Assembly (NCBI RefSeq): GCF_007752345.1 | Contig: NZ_CP036299.1 | Span: 930,001-994,000, forward strand | Direction: 5' to 3' | Length of the DNA stretch: 64,000 nt | Source: Planctopirus ephydatiae | Lineage (GTDB): Bacteria > Planctomycetota > Planctomycetia > Planctomycetales > Planctomycetaceae | In this document: piece by piece, positions 1 through 9,836 of the stretch | How the letters are laid out: each line of letters opens with the position of its first letter | Numbering within the stretch: position 1 is the stretch's first letter | The notes under the pieces: model-generated | Told to the model about the DNA's origin: nothing | The model's input: only the letters and a program-made list of their open reading frames with translations | The model's database searches: none | Translations under genes and position numbers: made by a program

Positions 1-519
1 AAGCCCTGAGCCGTGCTTTTCCAGAATCGCCTTCTTGAATTGCTCAATCGCACCATGGTACTCATCGTAAACGACCTGAGCCTCGGGAGATTCATAGGCG
101 TAGTCGGCCTCGCGATTGGCATCGAGATACTTGCGTGAGACTCGCAGAATCACGACATAAGGCCGCTGGCCGAACTCCGCTTCCAATTGATTGGCAATCG
201 CTTCGGCCAATTCAATGGAACGGACATCGCGCACCGTCTGGAAGCGACTTCCCCCACTTTTCCGATCACGCGGCAACGAACCCGGTAAATCGAGTTCACC
301 TCCATGCGGAGCCGACAAAATGACAGGCAATGTTCCCTTTTGAATGGTCACAAACTCAACTTTTTTGGGTTTTGTCGTCGCTGTCTTTTTGGTACTGGCT
401 GGCTGATTCGATGCCGTCTGAGCTCTGGCAGCAGGAACAAGTGCTCCCATCGCCAAAACAAATAGAGTCGAAACCATAAAGGATGAACGTAGCATACAAC
501 GACGACCCAGATTGATCAT
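1..519 (-). CDS. N-formylglutamate amidohydrolase-like secreted protein (C-terminal part cut by window edge)
   Basis: Reading leftward from an ATG at 519, the frame stays open to the window edge, giving 173 residues of an incomplete protein. Residues about 9-34 form a hydrophobic signal peptide ending AARA. A Lys/Thr-rich spacer follows, then the motif LPVILSAPHGG (residues about 64-74), which is the typical first metal-ligand region of N-formylglutamate amidohydrolase-like enzymes. Members of that family hydrolyse N-formyl or N-acyl amino acids or cell-wall-type amides, using a metal. The remainder (RSIELAEAIANQL, VVILRVSRKYLDANR) fits the family fold. The catalytic C-terminal part lies outside the window, so substrate and completeness cannot be judged. 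The signal peptide implies export. Confidence 0.7.
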   Translation of the reverse strand, partial: MINLGRRCMLRSSFMVSTLFVLAMGALVPAARAQTASNQPASTKKTATTKPKKVEFVTIQKGTLPVILSAPHGGELDLPGSLPRDRKSGGSRFQTVRDVRSIELAEAIANQLEAEFGQRPYVVILRVSRKYLDANREADYAYESPEAQVVYDEYHGAIEQFKKAILEKHGSGL

Positions 520-752
520 GAGTTGGCTCGGAAATACGTTCGCTAAACATTGAGAGCGAACTCGATGCAGCCACAAGCCAGATGAAGCACAATAATTCCG
601 TGAAATCCCAGAGATCATCTGGTTAATGATGACCTGAAGTTTATCAATGTGAGCCGCTGGTTGATTAAACAAGCGGCTCACAAGTACTCATTCAATATCA
701 AGCCTGATTCAGCAGCAGATTGAATCCTTTGCGACGATCATGGCTATCACAG

Positions 753-1586
753 TTAATCGACTTTAGTTGTCGAATCGGCACTTAATTTTTGTGGAGAAGC
801 GACAGGAGCCGGTAGCTCATCAATCCCTGCGGCCCAGCGCGCACCAGCTTTGATGAGATGGTGAGGGCCATTCTTACCTTCGGGATGACAGCTGTAACAG
901 ATGACCCGCCCGTTCCCGTAATTGACTTTGGCAATCGCACTGGTACCCACCATGACACCGGAGGGAGCACCCTTCTTCGCGATCTCTGTGGCGTAGAGTG
1001 CTAATGGTTCATAAGGGGGGAGTTCCTTGGTGCTTCCAGGGCTCAACAGCGGGCCCTGACCATAATAGACACCCACCAGATCGCTGGATTCACCCAGCAA
1101 CGTCTTGCCTGTTTCTTTCATCTCCAGTTCGACAGGCCCGGTGCCGCGAGCCCAGTGGGCCTTGTCAACCACCTTGGCATTCATTAAGCCGAGTGACCAG
1201 GAGTAGTCGGATGTCGCCAGGTAAGCACCAGCGCAGATACCAACATAGCCACCCCCATTTTTTACGAACTCCTTGATCTTCGCACAGCCCGCATCTTCCA
1301 GCTTTTTCGACTGCGCACTGGCGCTCCCGCCGGGAATGATCAGCACATCTGTCTTGGTCAGAATATCGGTATCGCGGATCTCTTCCGGGCTGACACGCAC
1401 ACACTTAAAGCCATTTTCCTCAGTCAGAAACTTCATCAGATTTTTAGGCCCGTTAGCCGATCCATCTGAGTGATCATAAATTGACACTCTGATCGGTTCC
1501 GCAGCCTGAGCCACCGAAAGCGTCACGCTGGATGCGGCAATACTGAGCACGAGAAAGAGACAAAAGCCCAAAGATCTCATCAACAT
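753..1586 (-). CDS. Secreted BPL_N-domain protein (glutamine-amidotransferase-like fold)
   Basis: A 277-residue protein with an N-terminal signal peptide (about residues 1-29, ending AQAAE). The rest matches the biotin-protein-ligase N-terminal domain type (BPL_N), a class-I glutamine-amidotransferase-like fold: a first strand IRVSIYDHSDG, VLIIPGGSAS (about 81-90), and the nucleophile-elbow region GGYVGICAGAYLA with Cys118. A late histidine (YSCHPEG, followed by HHLIKAG) could complete a Cys-His pair. No biotin ligase catalytic domain is present. The substrate is unknown; secreted standalone copies are common in planctomycetes. The start could also be the second ATG at 1580; neither has a strong Shine-Dalgarno sequence. 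Confidence 0.75.
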   Translation of the reverse strand: MLMRSLGFCLFLVLSIAASSVTLSVAQAAEPIRVSIYDHSDGSANGPKNLMKFLTEENGFKCVRVSPEEIRDTDILTKTDVLIIPGGSASAQSKKLEDAGCAKIKEFVKNGGGYVGICAGAYLATSDYSWSLGLMNAKVVDKAHWARGTGPVELEMKETGKTLLGESSDLVGVYYGQGPLLSPGSTKELPPYEPLALYATEIAKKGAPSGVMVGTSAIAKVNYGNGRVICYSCHPEGKNGPHHLIKAGARWAAGIDELPAPVASPQKLSADSTTKVD

Positions 1587-1759
1587 GCAAAGGACTTTCT
1601 TATGTAATAACTTTTATAGGATATCATGTAGCTATCAATTCAAGCCTACAGTCAGTCCATCGACCATGGTAAAGTGAGCCCCCCCATGTAGGGAAAATAC
1701 TGCGGGCATTTTCACATGCGTTAGCCAATGTATAGTCGTAGGAAGGGCGACTCAGTGAA

Positions 1760-2731
1760 TTAATATTCTCCGACAACCTCAGCAGCCTGAGCAGATAAAA
1801 GTCTGGCCATGACCGTAATGCTGATATTCTCAGAGTTGAATCGCACACTGCCATCACCCATCAGGAAGTGAGCACCACCTGTGTGGAAGCTGTAATATTC
1901 TTCGTGATTGGTGCAGTTGATCGCGCATCGACCGAAATTGGTTGTACTGCTGATATTCCGTGCTCCAGTCCCTGCTGTTGAGCCAGCCATGCGGACGCCC
2001 TGGCGATAATCAGCCCAGCCACCGCCTCCGTCTGAAGTATTCAGCATCCCTGTTCCGGGAATCACAGCTCCAGAAGGAACCCCACTATTATATCGCAGTG
2101 GCACTCCACCCCGCTCACCCACAAAAATTGTGTTCGACAAGCCATCAATAATGTCGCGAATGCGGCAGATTTTGAAATTGTCTTCAAAAGGACCATCAGG
2201 ATTATTCACTGTCTGTGCATCGACCAGTCCGCTGGCCAGTGTCAGATTGGTACTGACCCCGCCATTCTCGGCATAGTCGGTCGTGGATCGCTGCAAGGTA
2301 CTGTAAGTCACTGAGTCAACCGTAAAGGTCGAAGTATCAACATTCGGTGTCGGATCGGAGGGACAAGTAAAGATAGTTAATGGAGTGCGGATTGCGGGCT
2401 CGTTCACTGGGAAATACCAGTGCTGGCGAAAGTCGTAAGTGTTGAAAAGGGCGGCCTGATCGATAAACGGCAACAGTCGCACTGGCATGCCATGTCGCTT
2501 GGCATCGGGATTTGCGGTTAATCCCGTGGTGCGAGTCGGATAACAGCCATAAGTGCTCTCGTAGTTGTGCAGCGCGAGGCCGATTTGCTTCAGGTTGCTG
2601 CGGCACTGTGTCCTCCGGGCAGCTTCTCGTGCCTGCTGGACTGCCGGCAACAATAAAGCGATCAATACGGCAATGATCGCAATCACCACAAGCAGCTCAA
2701 TCAAGGTAAAGCCGCGACGATGAGGTAACAT
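1760..2731 (-). CDS. DUF1559 domain protein with prepilin-like N-terminus
   Basis: A 323-residue member of the planctomycete DUF1559 family. It begins [19 protein letters not shown], a type IV prepilin/pseudopilin cleavage-methylation motif (G|FTLIE) followed by one hydrophobic helix. The family signature [14 protein letters not shown] and [14 protein letters not shown] comes next, and the C-terminus carries the H-X9-DG motif (HTGGAHFLMGDG). The precise job of DUF1559 proteins is not known; the N-terminus implies processing by a prepilin peptidase and an envelope or pseudopilus location. A purine-rich AGAGAAAG lies just upstream of the ATG. Two paralogues lie at 46515-47567 and 63499-64000. 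Confidence 0.93.
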   Translation of the reverse strand: MLPHRRGFTLIELLVVIAIIAVLIALLLPAVQQAREAARRTQCRSNLKQIGLALHNYESTYGCYPTRTTGLTANPDAKRHGMPVRLLPFIDQAALFNTYDFRQHWYFPVNEPAIRTPLTIFTCPSDPTPNVDTSTFTVDSVTYSTLQRSTTDYAENGGVSTNLTLASGLVDAQTVNNPDGPFEDNFKICRIRDIIDGLSNTIFVGERGGVPLRYNSGVPSGAVIPGTGMLNTSDGGGGWADYRQGVRMAGSTAGTGARNISSTTNFGRCAINCTNHEEYYSFHTGGAHFLMGDGSVRFNSENISITVMARLLSAQAAEVVGEY

Positions 2732-3424
2732 ACTCTGACTTTCTCTAATGACGAGGCAAAGACGGATGTACGAAAATAAAGTGGGCGGCTGACCAGAATT
2801 CGCAGGCGAAGCTAAATCTCCTGCAAAAATCCAAAGTCATGAGGTGCCGGGGACACACGGTAAGATTGCTGCCCAACCCGTGGGCGAAATCTGCTCCTGC
2901 ACTAGGCATTCCTGAACAGGTCGTAACTGATCAATCTGTGCGAAAACAGCCTTTGTCGAGCCTGATCAAAAAGCAACGAACCGAGAACTCATCATGAATT
3001 CACGAGTCATTCACACAGGTTGACTTGAACCGGGGGCACCTCACCCGCGTTGACTCCATCAAGAAACTCAAGCGAGGTGCTGCACTATGTTCACTTAAAT
3101 GCAAGGAGCGTGCCGTTGGGAAAGAATAGACCCGTTGTCGGATAACGCGAGCTGTCCAGAGACGGCCGTAGAGATCAGCGGCAGGGTTGAACAGCAATCC
3201 GAACCCGGATTTCTCGGCGTCTCGCTTTGATCAGATTTTGTTTGCAAGCATAACAGTTGCAGTTTTCGAGATAAGTTTAAATCTCGCCATGAATTGGAAA
3301 CTGCCACCTGCATCACGAATCGACAACAGCGCCATGGAATGTGCATGCCCACATGGGGCAGGCGATCGAAGACAGCCTGTTTCCGGATGGCGAGAAGCGA
3401 GGTTTGAAGTGCAGGCGAAGAGAA
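2732..3424. other. Intergenic stretch without a supported gene
   Basis: About 690 bases lie between the zinc-ribbon gene and the DUF1559 gene, both on the minus strand, so it holds the downstream region of the first and the promoter region of the second. Short frames are present on both strands but none has a convincing start, composition or recognisable motif. I looked for RNase P RNA, tmRNA and SRP RNA core motifs and did not find them. Confidence 0.5.
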
Positions 3425-4138
3425 TTACTCGTCTGCTTCAGCATCGAGATAAATGAGTCGTCCACAGGAGCGGCAGAACATGGGCTTCCCTGCACGCAGT
3501 TCCATGAAAAGTTGCTGAGTCAACTGCAGATAGCAGGCGCTGCAGGAACGATTCTCCACAGGTGCCAGGGCATCGGCACCATGGGCCTGAATCTGTCGTC
3601 GGTAATCCGGGATAATATTCGCCGGCAGGCAACTTTCCGCGCTGGCCAGTTGCTGAACAAGTGCCGTTTTTTTCGCTTCGAGGCCAGGTTTCTCAGCGGC
3701 GTACTCAGCTTCATACCGCACCAGTTCAGCCTGAGCAGCAGCGACTTCTTTCTCACGCTCCGCAATTTCAAGCTGACATTTATCGATCTGCTCGAGCGCT
3801 TCAAAGATTTCATCTTCAAGGACACTTTTGGACATCTCATCGGCAGCGATCTGCCCCTTGATAATGTCGTACTCGCGGTTTGAAGCCGCCGTATTCTGCT
3901 TGGCCCGATATTCGGCAATCCGGGCTTCCTGGGTCTTGAGCTGCAGATTCTTTTGATCAGCCAGCAAACGGGCCTGCTTCAGGCGATCTCTGGCAGCTTC
4001 ATGATCGGCTTGCCGCTTCTGAATCAATTGCTTCTTGGCGAGAGTCTGCTTCGGGCCACGATCAATCAAGGCCTGAACATCACGCAATGCCAGATGAATT
4101 GTGTGAAGCCCCTTGAGCTGCATGCCTGACGAATCCAT
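3425..4138 (-). CDS. Coiled-coil protein with C-terminal C4 zinc ribbon
   Basis: A 237-residue protein with two parts. Residues about 25-175 are a long charged helical hairpin rich in Lys, Glu, Gln and Ala (ADHEAARDRLKQARLL, EIFEALEQIDKCQLEIAERE), predicted to be an antiparallel coiled coil. Residues about 195-230 carry a zinc ribbon with two CxxC pairs, CSACYLQ and CRSCGR. This is the architecture of the widespread bacterial CT398-like putative zinc-ribbon family, whose members have been proposed to bind nucleic acid or secretion components. No experimental function can be assigned here. It is a single-gene unit as far as the spacing shows, about 300 bases downstream of the PVC cytochrome gene. 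Confidence 0.8.
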   Translation of the reverse strand: MDSSGMQLKGLHTIHLALRDVQALIDRGPKQTLAKKQLIQKRQADHEAARDRLKQARLLADQKNLQLKTQEARIAEYRAKQNTAASNREYDIIKGQIAADEMSKSVLEDEIFEALEQIDKCQLEIAEREKEVAAAQAELVRYEAEYAAEKPGLEAKKTALVQQLASAESCLPANIIPDYRRQIQAHGADALAPVENRSCSACYLQLTQQLFMELRAGKPMFCRSCGRLIYLDAEADE

Positions 4139-4442
4139 ACTCTCTCCTCTCAGACCATCACTTGCCCCTGGCCCTCAAGATACCTCGGTAGCCACGGGGA
4201 AAGTGGATTCTTTCCGTATGACTTCGATAGTACCCGACTTGAGGAGCAGCAGAAAGTCAGTCCGCTCGAGTGGCCTGTTCGCACAGGCATGCGGGAGCAG
4301 GCCAGGCTGCGGAAGAGAGTCGAGCAGGCATGCTCGTCGACTGTAAGAGAAAGCCTCAGGCGTCGCACGAAACAACGCTCTGGCTGTCATCGCCCATCCC
4401 CCACCTGAGTGAGAGATGGGCTCGCTATTCTTGATCTGAAAT
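4139..4442. other. Intergenic stretch with a possible leftward terminator
   Basis: About 300 bases after the PVC-cytochrome gene. A 7-bp inverted repeat (GCCCATC near 4391 with GATGGGC near 4415) lies close to that gene's stop and may act in its 3' end, although no long T run follows on the minus strand. A second imperfect inverted repeat, CGAGCA-ggca-TGCTCG, is near 4322-4337. No gene is supported. Confidence 0.35.
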
Positions 4443-7400
4443 CTAATTCCCAGTCTTCTTGAGAGTTTGCAGATACTCGACGAGATCGACAAGTTCCTGA
4501 GCTGTCATCAGCTTCTGCAGATCAGCGGGCATGAGCGAAATCTTCTGCTTCGTCAATTCCTCAATGTCAGAGCGCTTGACCGTTTTGATCAATCCGTCAG
4601 CACTCTTCAGTGACACTTCCTGATCGGTCTGATTCAAGAGCAGGCCAATCACACTGGTACCATCAGAGAGTTCCGCCACAAAGCTTTCGTAGTTGTGGCT
4701 AATCCCCGCACTGGGATAAAGAATCGATTCGAACATCGCCTCGCGGCTCAGCTTCGAACCAATCTCTGTGAGTGCCGGGCCGACATCTTTGCCCTCGGAA
4801 CCGACCTGGTGGCATTTGGCACAAGTGCCCACACCAAAGTAAATCTCACGACCTTTAGCGACGCTGCCTTTGTTCTTAATGAGTTGGGCCAGAGGTGGCA
4901 AAGGGCTGTTATTGCGTGATGGTGGCGGCGGGAAGATGGCATCCACCTGCGATTTAAGCTTCGGATGATTGGCCGCCTGCACGGCAAAACCAGCAATCGC
5001 CAGCGAATCTCCCTGCAGCTTCTGTTCTTTCGCCAGATTGATGAGTTGTTCAGCTCCCTGCTGAGATTTGGCCAGACCACGAATCGCTTCCATACGGACT
5101 TCGTTAGGCTGCTTGTCATCGAGGGCCAGCTTGCGGAGGAGCTTGATCGCTTCACCACCACCAGCATTGCCAATCGCCCGCAGAATTGCGGCTCCACTGA
5201 AATCACCCGGTGCTTTCGAAACGAGAGCCGCTTCGATGAGTACTCCCTGATTCTTCGCGACCAGCACACGAGCTGCATCGACACCCAGCTGGCTATCGGC
5301 CTGGGCCTTCGCAAGTGCCAGCAGTCCAGGGTATTCGGCCTGCATGTTGAATCGATCCACCAGCGTGATATAGGCAGGAGTACCGCGCGTCGTTTCGAGA
5401 ACACGTGCCAGTGCGGCTTTGCGAGCGGGATTGCTTTCGGGATCAAACGATTTCAGTCTTCCCAATGCTTCCGCCAGGATCAGCTTGTCGCGTCCATCAG
5501 GCATCGGCTGCGTCGCGAAGGCGAGCTGGGCGATGGCCTCGTCCTTCGTGGGGGCCGTCAGGAAGTCAAACGCGCGGAAGTAACGTGGCAGTTCCTCGGC
5601 GGGTGTCTTTGGGTTGGAAATGATCTTCGCCAGCAGTTCCGGCGTCTGGCTGGAACGGGACCGCCAGAGGATATCCCTTCCCGCAAGCGTTTCCGCCGCG
5701 TTGGGGTGAGCCTTGAGGTAGCTCGCCAGGCAGGCATCCCAATCTCCTTCGGCACCCACACCCAGGGCTTCGAGGTACCAGCGGTCGCTCCCCTGATACT
5801 GGTTCGCAATTTGGCTCCACAGTTCAGCCTTTTGGGGAATGACATGCATTCCCTTCCCGTGGACATCGTCAGCCGAGGCGTGAGCCGTCGCCAGAGCAAC
5901 GAGGCATTCCCGACGAACCGCCGGGTTGGGATCGCTGGCCAGTTGGCTGATCGCCTGCGTGAGCACCGTCGTGTTCTTCGAACCCGCGACCGGGCTGTAA
6001 ACCTGACGGATGAGCCGCAGGGCCGCGATGCGGATGTCGGCGTCGCTGTCCCTGAGGGCCTTCTGCAAGACGGCGGGATTCTTCTTCAAGAGCCCGAGAG
6101 CCCGCGCTCGCAGGCGGGGTTCCTTGGACGTTTCAAACAATGCCAAGAGAGCGGGTTCGGCCTGGGCACCCATCTTTTGCAGCACGAGATAGGCCTGCGA
6201 CCGGGCCGAGAGGTTGGGGCTGGCGAGTTGGGCCATGGCTCCATCAACCGTGCTGAAATCAGGCTTGGGGAATTTGTAAGGAGTACCCGGCGGAGCAACC
6301 CGGAAGAGGCGACCTTTTTCCACATCACCGGCGCGGTGTCCACCGACACCCGGATCATACCAGTCAGCAATGATCAATGATCCATCGGGAGCCACGCAGA
6401 CATCGCTGGGACGGAACCACTGATCCCGTTTGCCTTCGAGAATATTGACCATCTCGGCCGAATAGCCCGCACCATCCGGCTTGGTCACATAGGCCCGCAC
6501 GATGTTGGGGCCGGCGTCGCAATGGATGATCTGGTTGCGGAAAATCTCCGGCAGCAGCTTCCCTTCATAGAAGAGAATCCCCGTCGGTGAACCGGCCCCG
6601 GTCTGGACCAGGTTGGGCATCACGCCGGGATCGTTCAAATGCCAGTGCCGCAGCGGAATCTCGGCTTCGATGTTTGTCCGTGGCTGCTGCCAGCCGGCAC
6701 CGGTGAATTCGTCCTTGTAGCCGTAGTTGCCGAACTCCATGACGTAGTTAATGCGGACACCGCGATTGCCGTCGTCGTCGTTGTCGGATTGCCACATCGA
6801 ACCAAAGGAATCGACGCAGACTTCCCAATTGTTGCGGAAGTTCCAGCCGAGTGTCTCGAGGTTCGAGCCATCGAGATCGCAGCGGAAGACCATCCCTTCC
6901 TGATAGGGCTTGCGATGGTCGTGGACTTCCCGCCCACTTAGATCAACCACAACTTTGCCATCCTTGTCTTTCAGACGGCGGCCAGAGTTACCGAAGTTAA
7001 AGTACAGCTTACCATCGGGGCCGAGAACAAACGCATGGATGCCGTGATCGTGCTGCTTGCCTTCAATCCCGGTGAACAGAATCTCTTTGGAACCAGGATC
7101 GGCCTTAAGATCATGATTACGGTCATAGAGTGAGAAAACGGTATCTCCGGCCGAGATAATGACTCGATCACCGAGCACGCAAATTCCGTGTGCCGAATCG
7201 ACATCGTTCCCCTGATAAAAAACTGTCGATTTGTCGGCCACACCATCGCCATTCGTATCCTCGAGAATGAGAATGCGGTCACCTTCAGGACGCTCGCCAT
7301 TATGATGACGATAGTTCACCACTTCACAGACCCACACGCGGCCTTGAGGATCGATATCAATATTCGTGGGGTTGAGCATCATCGGCTCACCAGCAAAGAG

Positions 7401-8048
7401 CGTCGCTTCGAGCCCTTCACCGGCATCCAGTTGATCCACCGCTTTGGCCAGTTCTCGGCTCCCGGCACTTCCCCCAGTTGCTTGAGTCGCTTTGGGTGAG
7501 GGAGCCTGTGTGTAAACAGCGAACTTCACGGTGCTGCCACAGCCTTGATTGGCACCACCATCATCAATGGCACCCCGTGCCTGGAAGCGTGTCGTCCCTT
7601 CGGGAAGTTTATACGCAATGAGTGAGTTGGCATGTGTGCCAATGCCGAAGGAATGCTGCACACCTGCGACCATGAGTGCATCACCGCCACAACTCTTATT
7701 GAGTTGAACCTGCCCGAAGCCCGATTCTGCGCGACTCCACTTGAGATCTGTCAGCTTGACTTGACCCTGCGGAGTGGTGAGGGTCGGTTCGACCCAGTCG
7801 GCCCAGTCGCAGCCAAAGCCATCACCAGCATCACTGATGACCAGGTAAAGCTCTTTAGCTCCATTGAGTGGAACATCGATAGCAACACTGTGGCCCTTCG
7901 TCTCAGCAGAGACAATCGGGCTTTCGTAAATGGGTTTAGTTTCTGCAGCGATGACCAACCCCGCCATCAGCAGAGCAGGGGTCATGACAAGTGGTGTGAC
8001 ACAGCGATAGCTGGCAAGAGTGTGAGCGATATGCCGAAAGGAGAACAT
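4443..8048 (-). CDS. PVC-type heme-binding protein: NPCBM + propeller + HEAT + cytochrome c
   Basis: A 1201-residue exported protein. I chose the ATG at 8048 because GAGG lies 7 bases upstream and it starts a good signal peptide (MFSFRHIAHT to VIAAE); the ATG at 8084 is the alternative. After the signal come an NPCBM-like carbohydrate-binding domain (GFGCDWADWVEP, FGIGTHANSLIAY), a sorbosone/PQQ-dehydrogenase-like beta propeller (GLEATLFAGEPMM, GRVWVCEVVNYR, DGSLIIADWYDP), HEAT-like repeats over several hundred residues, and a C-terminal cytochrome c domain with one CAKCH heme site. This is the layout of the large planctomycete heme-binding family thought to bind or oxidise sugars, with electrons leaving through the heme. 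The substrate is unknown. It is probably transcribed alone. Confidence 0.9.
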   Translation of the reverse strand: MFSFRHIAHTLASYRCVTPLVMTPALLMAGLVIAAETKPIYESPIVSAETKGHSVAIDVPLNGAKELYLVISDAGDGFGCDWADWVEPTLTTPQGQVKLTDLKWSRAESGFGQVQLNKSCGGDALMVAGVQHSFGIGTHANSLIAYKLPEGTTRFQARGAIDDGGANQGCGSTVKFAVYTQAPSPKATQATGGSAGSRELAKAVDQLDAGEGLEATLFAGEPMMLNPTNIDIDPQGRVWVCEVVNYRHHNGERPEGDRILILEDTNGDGVADKSTVFYQGNDVDSAHGICVLGDRVIISAGDTVFSLYDRNHDLKADPGSKEILFTGIEGKQHDHGIHAFVLGPDGKLYFNFGNSGRRLKDKDGKVVVDLSGREVHDHRKPYQEGMVFRCDLDGSNLETLGWNFRNNWEVCVDSFGSMWQSDNDDDGNRGVRINYVMEFGNYGYKDEFTGAGWQQPRTNIEAEIPLRHWHLNDPGVMPNLVQTGAGSPTGILFYEGKLLPEIFRNQIIHCDAGPNIVRAYVTKPDGAGYSAEMVNILEGKRDQWFRPSDVCVAPDGSLIIADWYDPGVGGHRAGDVEKGRLFRVAPPGTPYKFPKPDFSTVDGAMAQLASPNLSARSQAYLVLQKMGAQAEPALLALFETSKEPRLRARALGLLKKNPAVLQKALRDSDADIRIAALRLIRQVYSPVAGSKNTTVLTQAISQLASDPNPAVRRECLVALATAHASADDVHGKGMHVIPQKAELWSQIANQYQGSDRWYLEALGVGAEGDWDACLASYLKAHPNAAETLAGRDILWRSRSSQTPELLAKIISNPKTPAEELPRYFRAFDFLTAPTKDEAIAQLAFATQPMPDGRDKLILAEALGRLKSFDPESNPARKAALARVLETTRGTPAYITLVDRFNMQAEYPGLLALAKAQADSQLGVDAARVLVAKNQGVLIEAALVSKAPGDFSGAAILRAIGNAGGGEAIKLLRKLALDDKQPNEVRMEAIRGLAKSQQGAEQLINLAKEQKLQGDSLAIAGFAVQAANHPKLKSQVDAIFPPPPSRNNSPLPPLAQLIKNKGSVAKGREIYFGVGTCAKCHQVGSEGKDVGPALTEIGSKLSREAMFESILYPSAGISHNYESFVAELSDGTSVIGLLLNQTDQEVSLKSADGLIKTVKRSDIEELTKQKISLMPADLQKLMTAQELVDLVEYLQTLKKTGN

Positions 8049-8489
8049 CAGGGAGCCTCGTACAAATTGCAGGAATGAAATCATCCCTGCAATCTACCGG
8101 CGAACACATCAAAATGCACGAGTGTTTTGATGGGCTTGGCAACTGAGTGTTGGTGGACGGTTTGAATCTCAGATCTGACACCGCGATCATCTAATCCACG
8201 ATGAAATCGCTGATGTTCTTTGCACTCAGTTTTGGACCGCACAGAGTGCCGAGCCGCGCCACGCATGCCAGTCGTCGCTCGGCTTGGTATAAAGTGAGTT
8301 TCCTTGGCATCATGCACGGGAAAGCTTTCGCCCGAAAAAGCTGTGAACCTGTGCACAGGATTCGTATCTGAAGGGTTCCCAGAAGTTTCAAGAGTTCCAG
8401 GGAAGCGGCCTGGCTGATGTACAGCCGAGTGATGCTGATAGCATCCATTTAGATGATCTGACCCCTTTGACTGCCTGAAAAGTGGATTT
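8049..8489. other. Divergent intergenic region between the PVC cytochrome and hisS
   Basis: About 440 bases separating two divergently transcribed genes, so it should hold both promoters. I see no T-box-like element, no strong inverted repeat and no convincing small gene. A leftward frame at 8191-8448 has no recognisable content. Confidence 0.5.
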
Positions 8490-9824
8490 ATGTCTGAGTT
8501 GATTACACCGCGTGTGCTGGGTGGATTTCGTGACTATCTGCCAGATGCCATGATGGCTCGTGAGCGTCTGATGGAGACGGCCCGCCGGGTTTATCGCAGC
8601 TATGGCTTCAGCCCGATTGATACCCCTGTGCTTGAATACAGCGAGATTCTGCTGGGCAAAGGTGGCGATGAATCGGACAAGCAGTTGTTTCGCTTCCGCG
8701 ATAACGGCGACCGCGATGTGGCCATGCGGTTTGATTTAACCGTCCCCCTGGCACGATTCTCTGCGATGCATGCGGGAGAGTTGGGGCTCCCCTTCAAGCG
8801 ATATCATATTGCTCCCGTCTGGCGTGGCGAAAAGCCGCAAAAGGGACGCTATCGCGAGTTTGTCCAATGTGATTTCGACACGATTGGCACCCTCTCGAAT
8901 GCAGCTGATATCGAAACGTTAATGGTGATTTACGATCTGCTAAGTGCGATTGGCTTTACTCAAAATGGTCAGCCCCAATTCGGTATTCGTGTCAATAACC
9001 GGCTGATTCTCAATGGTGTCCTCGAGCAGTTGGGTGTGGCGGAAAAATCGGTGGGTGTGCTGCGAGCGATCGATAAGCTCCCTAAAGTTGGCCGGGAAGC
9101 CGTGCTGGCCGAGATGGTTGAAAAGGTCTCCCTCACCAACGAACAGGCGGTGCAGGTCCTGGATCTGCTCTCGACTGAAGCCGATCTCGATCAACTGGAA
9201 AAACTGCTGGCGGCGAATGCCAAAGCCAGTGAAGGGGTAGCCCGGCTCAGAGAGTTGCTTTCAGCAGCTAAAGAAGCGGGAATTCCAGCCAGCGCCGTGA
9301 CGATTGATCTTTCGATTGCCCGTGGTCTGGATTATTACACTGGCACCATCTACGAGACCTTTCTGACAGCCCTCCCCACTATTGGAAGTGTCTGTTCGGG
9401 TGGTCGATACGACAATCTCGCCGGGCTCTTTACAAAAGAACAACTGCCCGGGATTGGTGCCAGCCTGGGCCTGGATCGATTGCTGGCTGCCATGGAAGAA
9501 CTGGGCATGATCGGTCATGCCACAACACCCGCAGTGGTCTTCGTGCCCCAGTTCGATGAATCGAAGCTGGGGGCCTATATGCATCTGGCCCGCCGCCTGC
9601 GTGCGGCAGGTATCGCGACTGAGGTTTATCCCGAAGCGAAGAAGCTGGGCAAGCAATTGCAGTATGCCGATCGGAAGGGCTTCCGACTGGCAGTCATTGC
9701 AGGGAGCGATGAATTCGCGAAGGGCGAATGGCAAGTCAAAGATCTGCAGTCGGGCAGTAAAGAAATGATTGCCGATGCGGTTCTGGAAACCCGCTTACTC
9801 GAGATTCTGGCTGCTGGAAAGTGA
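8490..9824 (+). CDS. hisS: Histidine--tRNA ligase
   Basis: A 444-residue class II histidyl-tRNA synthetase, which activates histidine with ATP and charges tRNA-His in the cytoplasm. The N-terminus (TPRVLGGFRDYLPDAMMARE) is the typical start with motif 1 region; motif 2 is RGEKPQKGRYREFVQCDFD; the histidine-specific signature is IARGLDYYTGTIYET (near 272-286); motif 3 is GIGASLGLDRLL. An anticodon-binding domain makes up the last ~95 residues. Length is normal. The next gene begins 12 bases after the stop, so hisS and the SUI1-like gene probably share a transcript. Confidence 0.97.
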   Translation: MSELITPRVLGGFRDYLPDAMMARERLMETARRVYRSYGFSPIDTPVLEYSEILLGKGGDESDKQLFRFRDNGDRDVAMRFDLTVPLARFSAMHAGELGLPFKRYHIAPVWRGEKPQKGRYREFVQCDFDTIGTLSNAADIETLMVIYDLLSAIGFTQNGQPQFGIRVNNRLILNGVLEQLGVAEKSVGVLRAIDKLPKVGREAVLAEMVEKVSLTNEQAVQVLDLLSTEADLDQLEKLLAANAKASEGVARLRELLSAAKEAGIPASAVTIDLSIARGLDYYTGTIYETFLTALPTIGSVCSGGRYDNLAGLFTKEQLPGIGASLGLDRLLAAMEELGMIGHATTPAVVFVPQFDESKLGAYMHLARRLRAAGIATEVYPEAKKLGKQLQYADRKGFRLAVIAGSDEFAKGEWQVKDLQSGSKEMIADAVLETRLLEILAAGK

Positions 9825-9836
9825 GTGTGACCTGCC

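Noticed and set aside
2732-3424. A structured RNA (RNase P, tmRNA, SRP) in the gap
   Set aside because: No core motifs of these RNAs are present. The bases GACTTGAACC at 3022-3031 resemble an inverted T-loop but cannot be completed into a tRNA cloverleaf.
4965-6380. A 471-residue rightward open frame opposite the PVC-type cytochrome gene
   Set aside because: It is antisense to a clear gene with full domains, has no recognisable motif and shows the composition of an antisense shadow.
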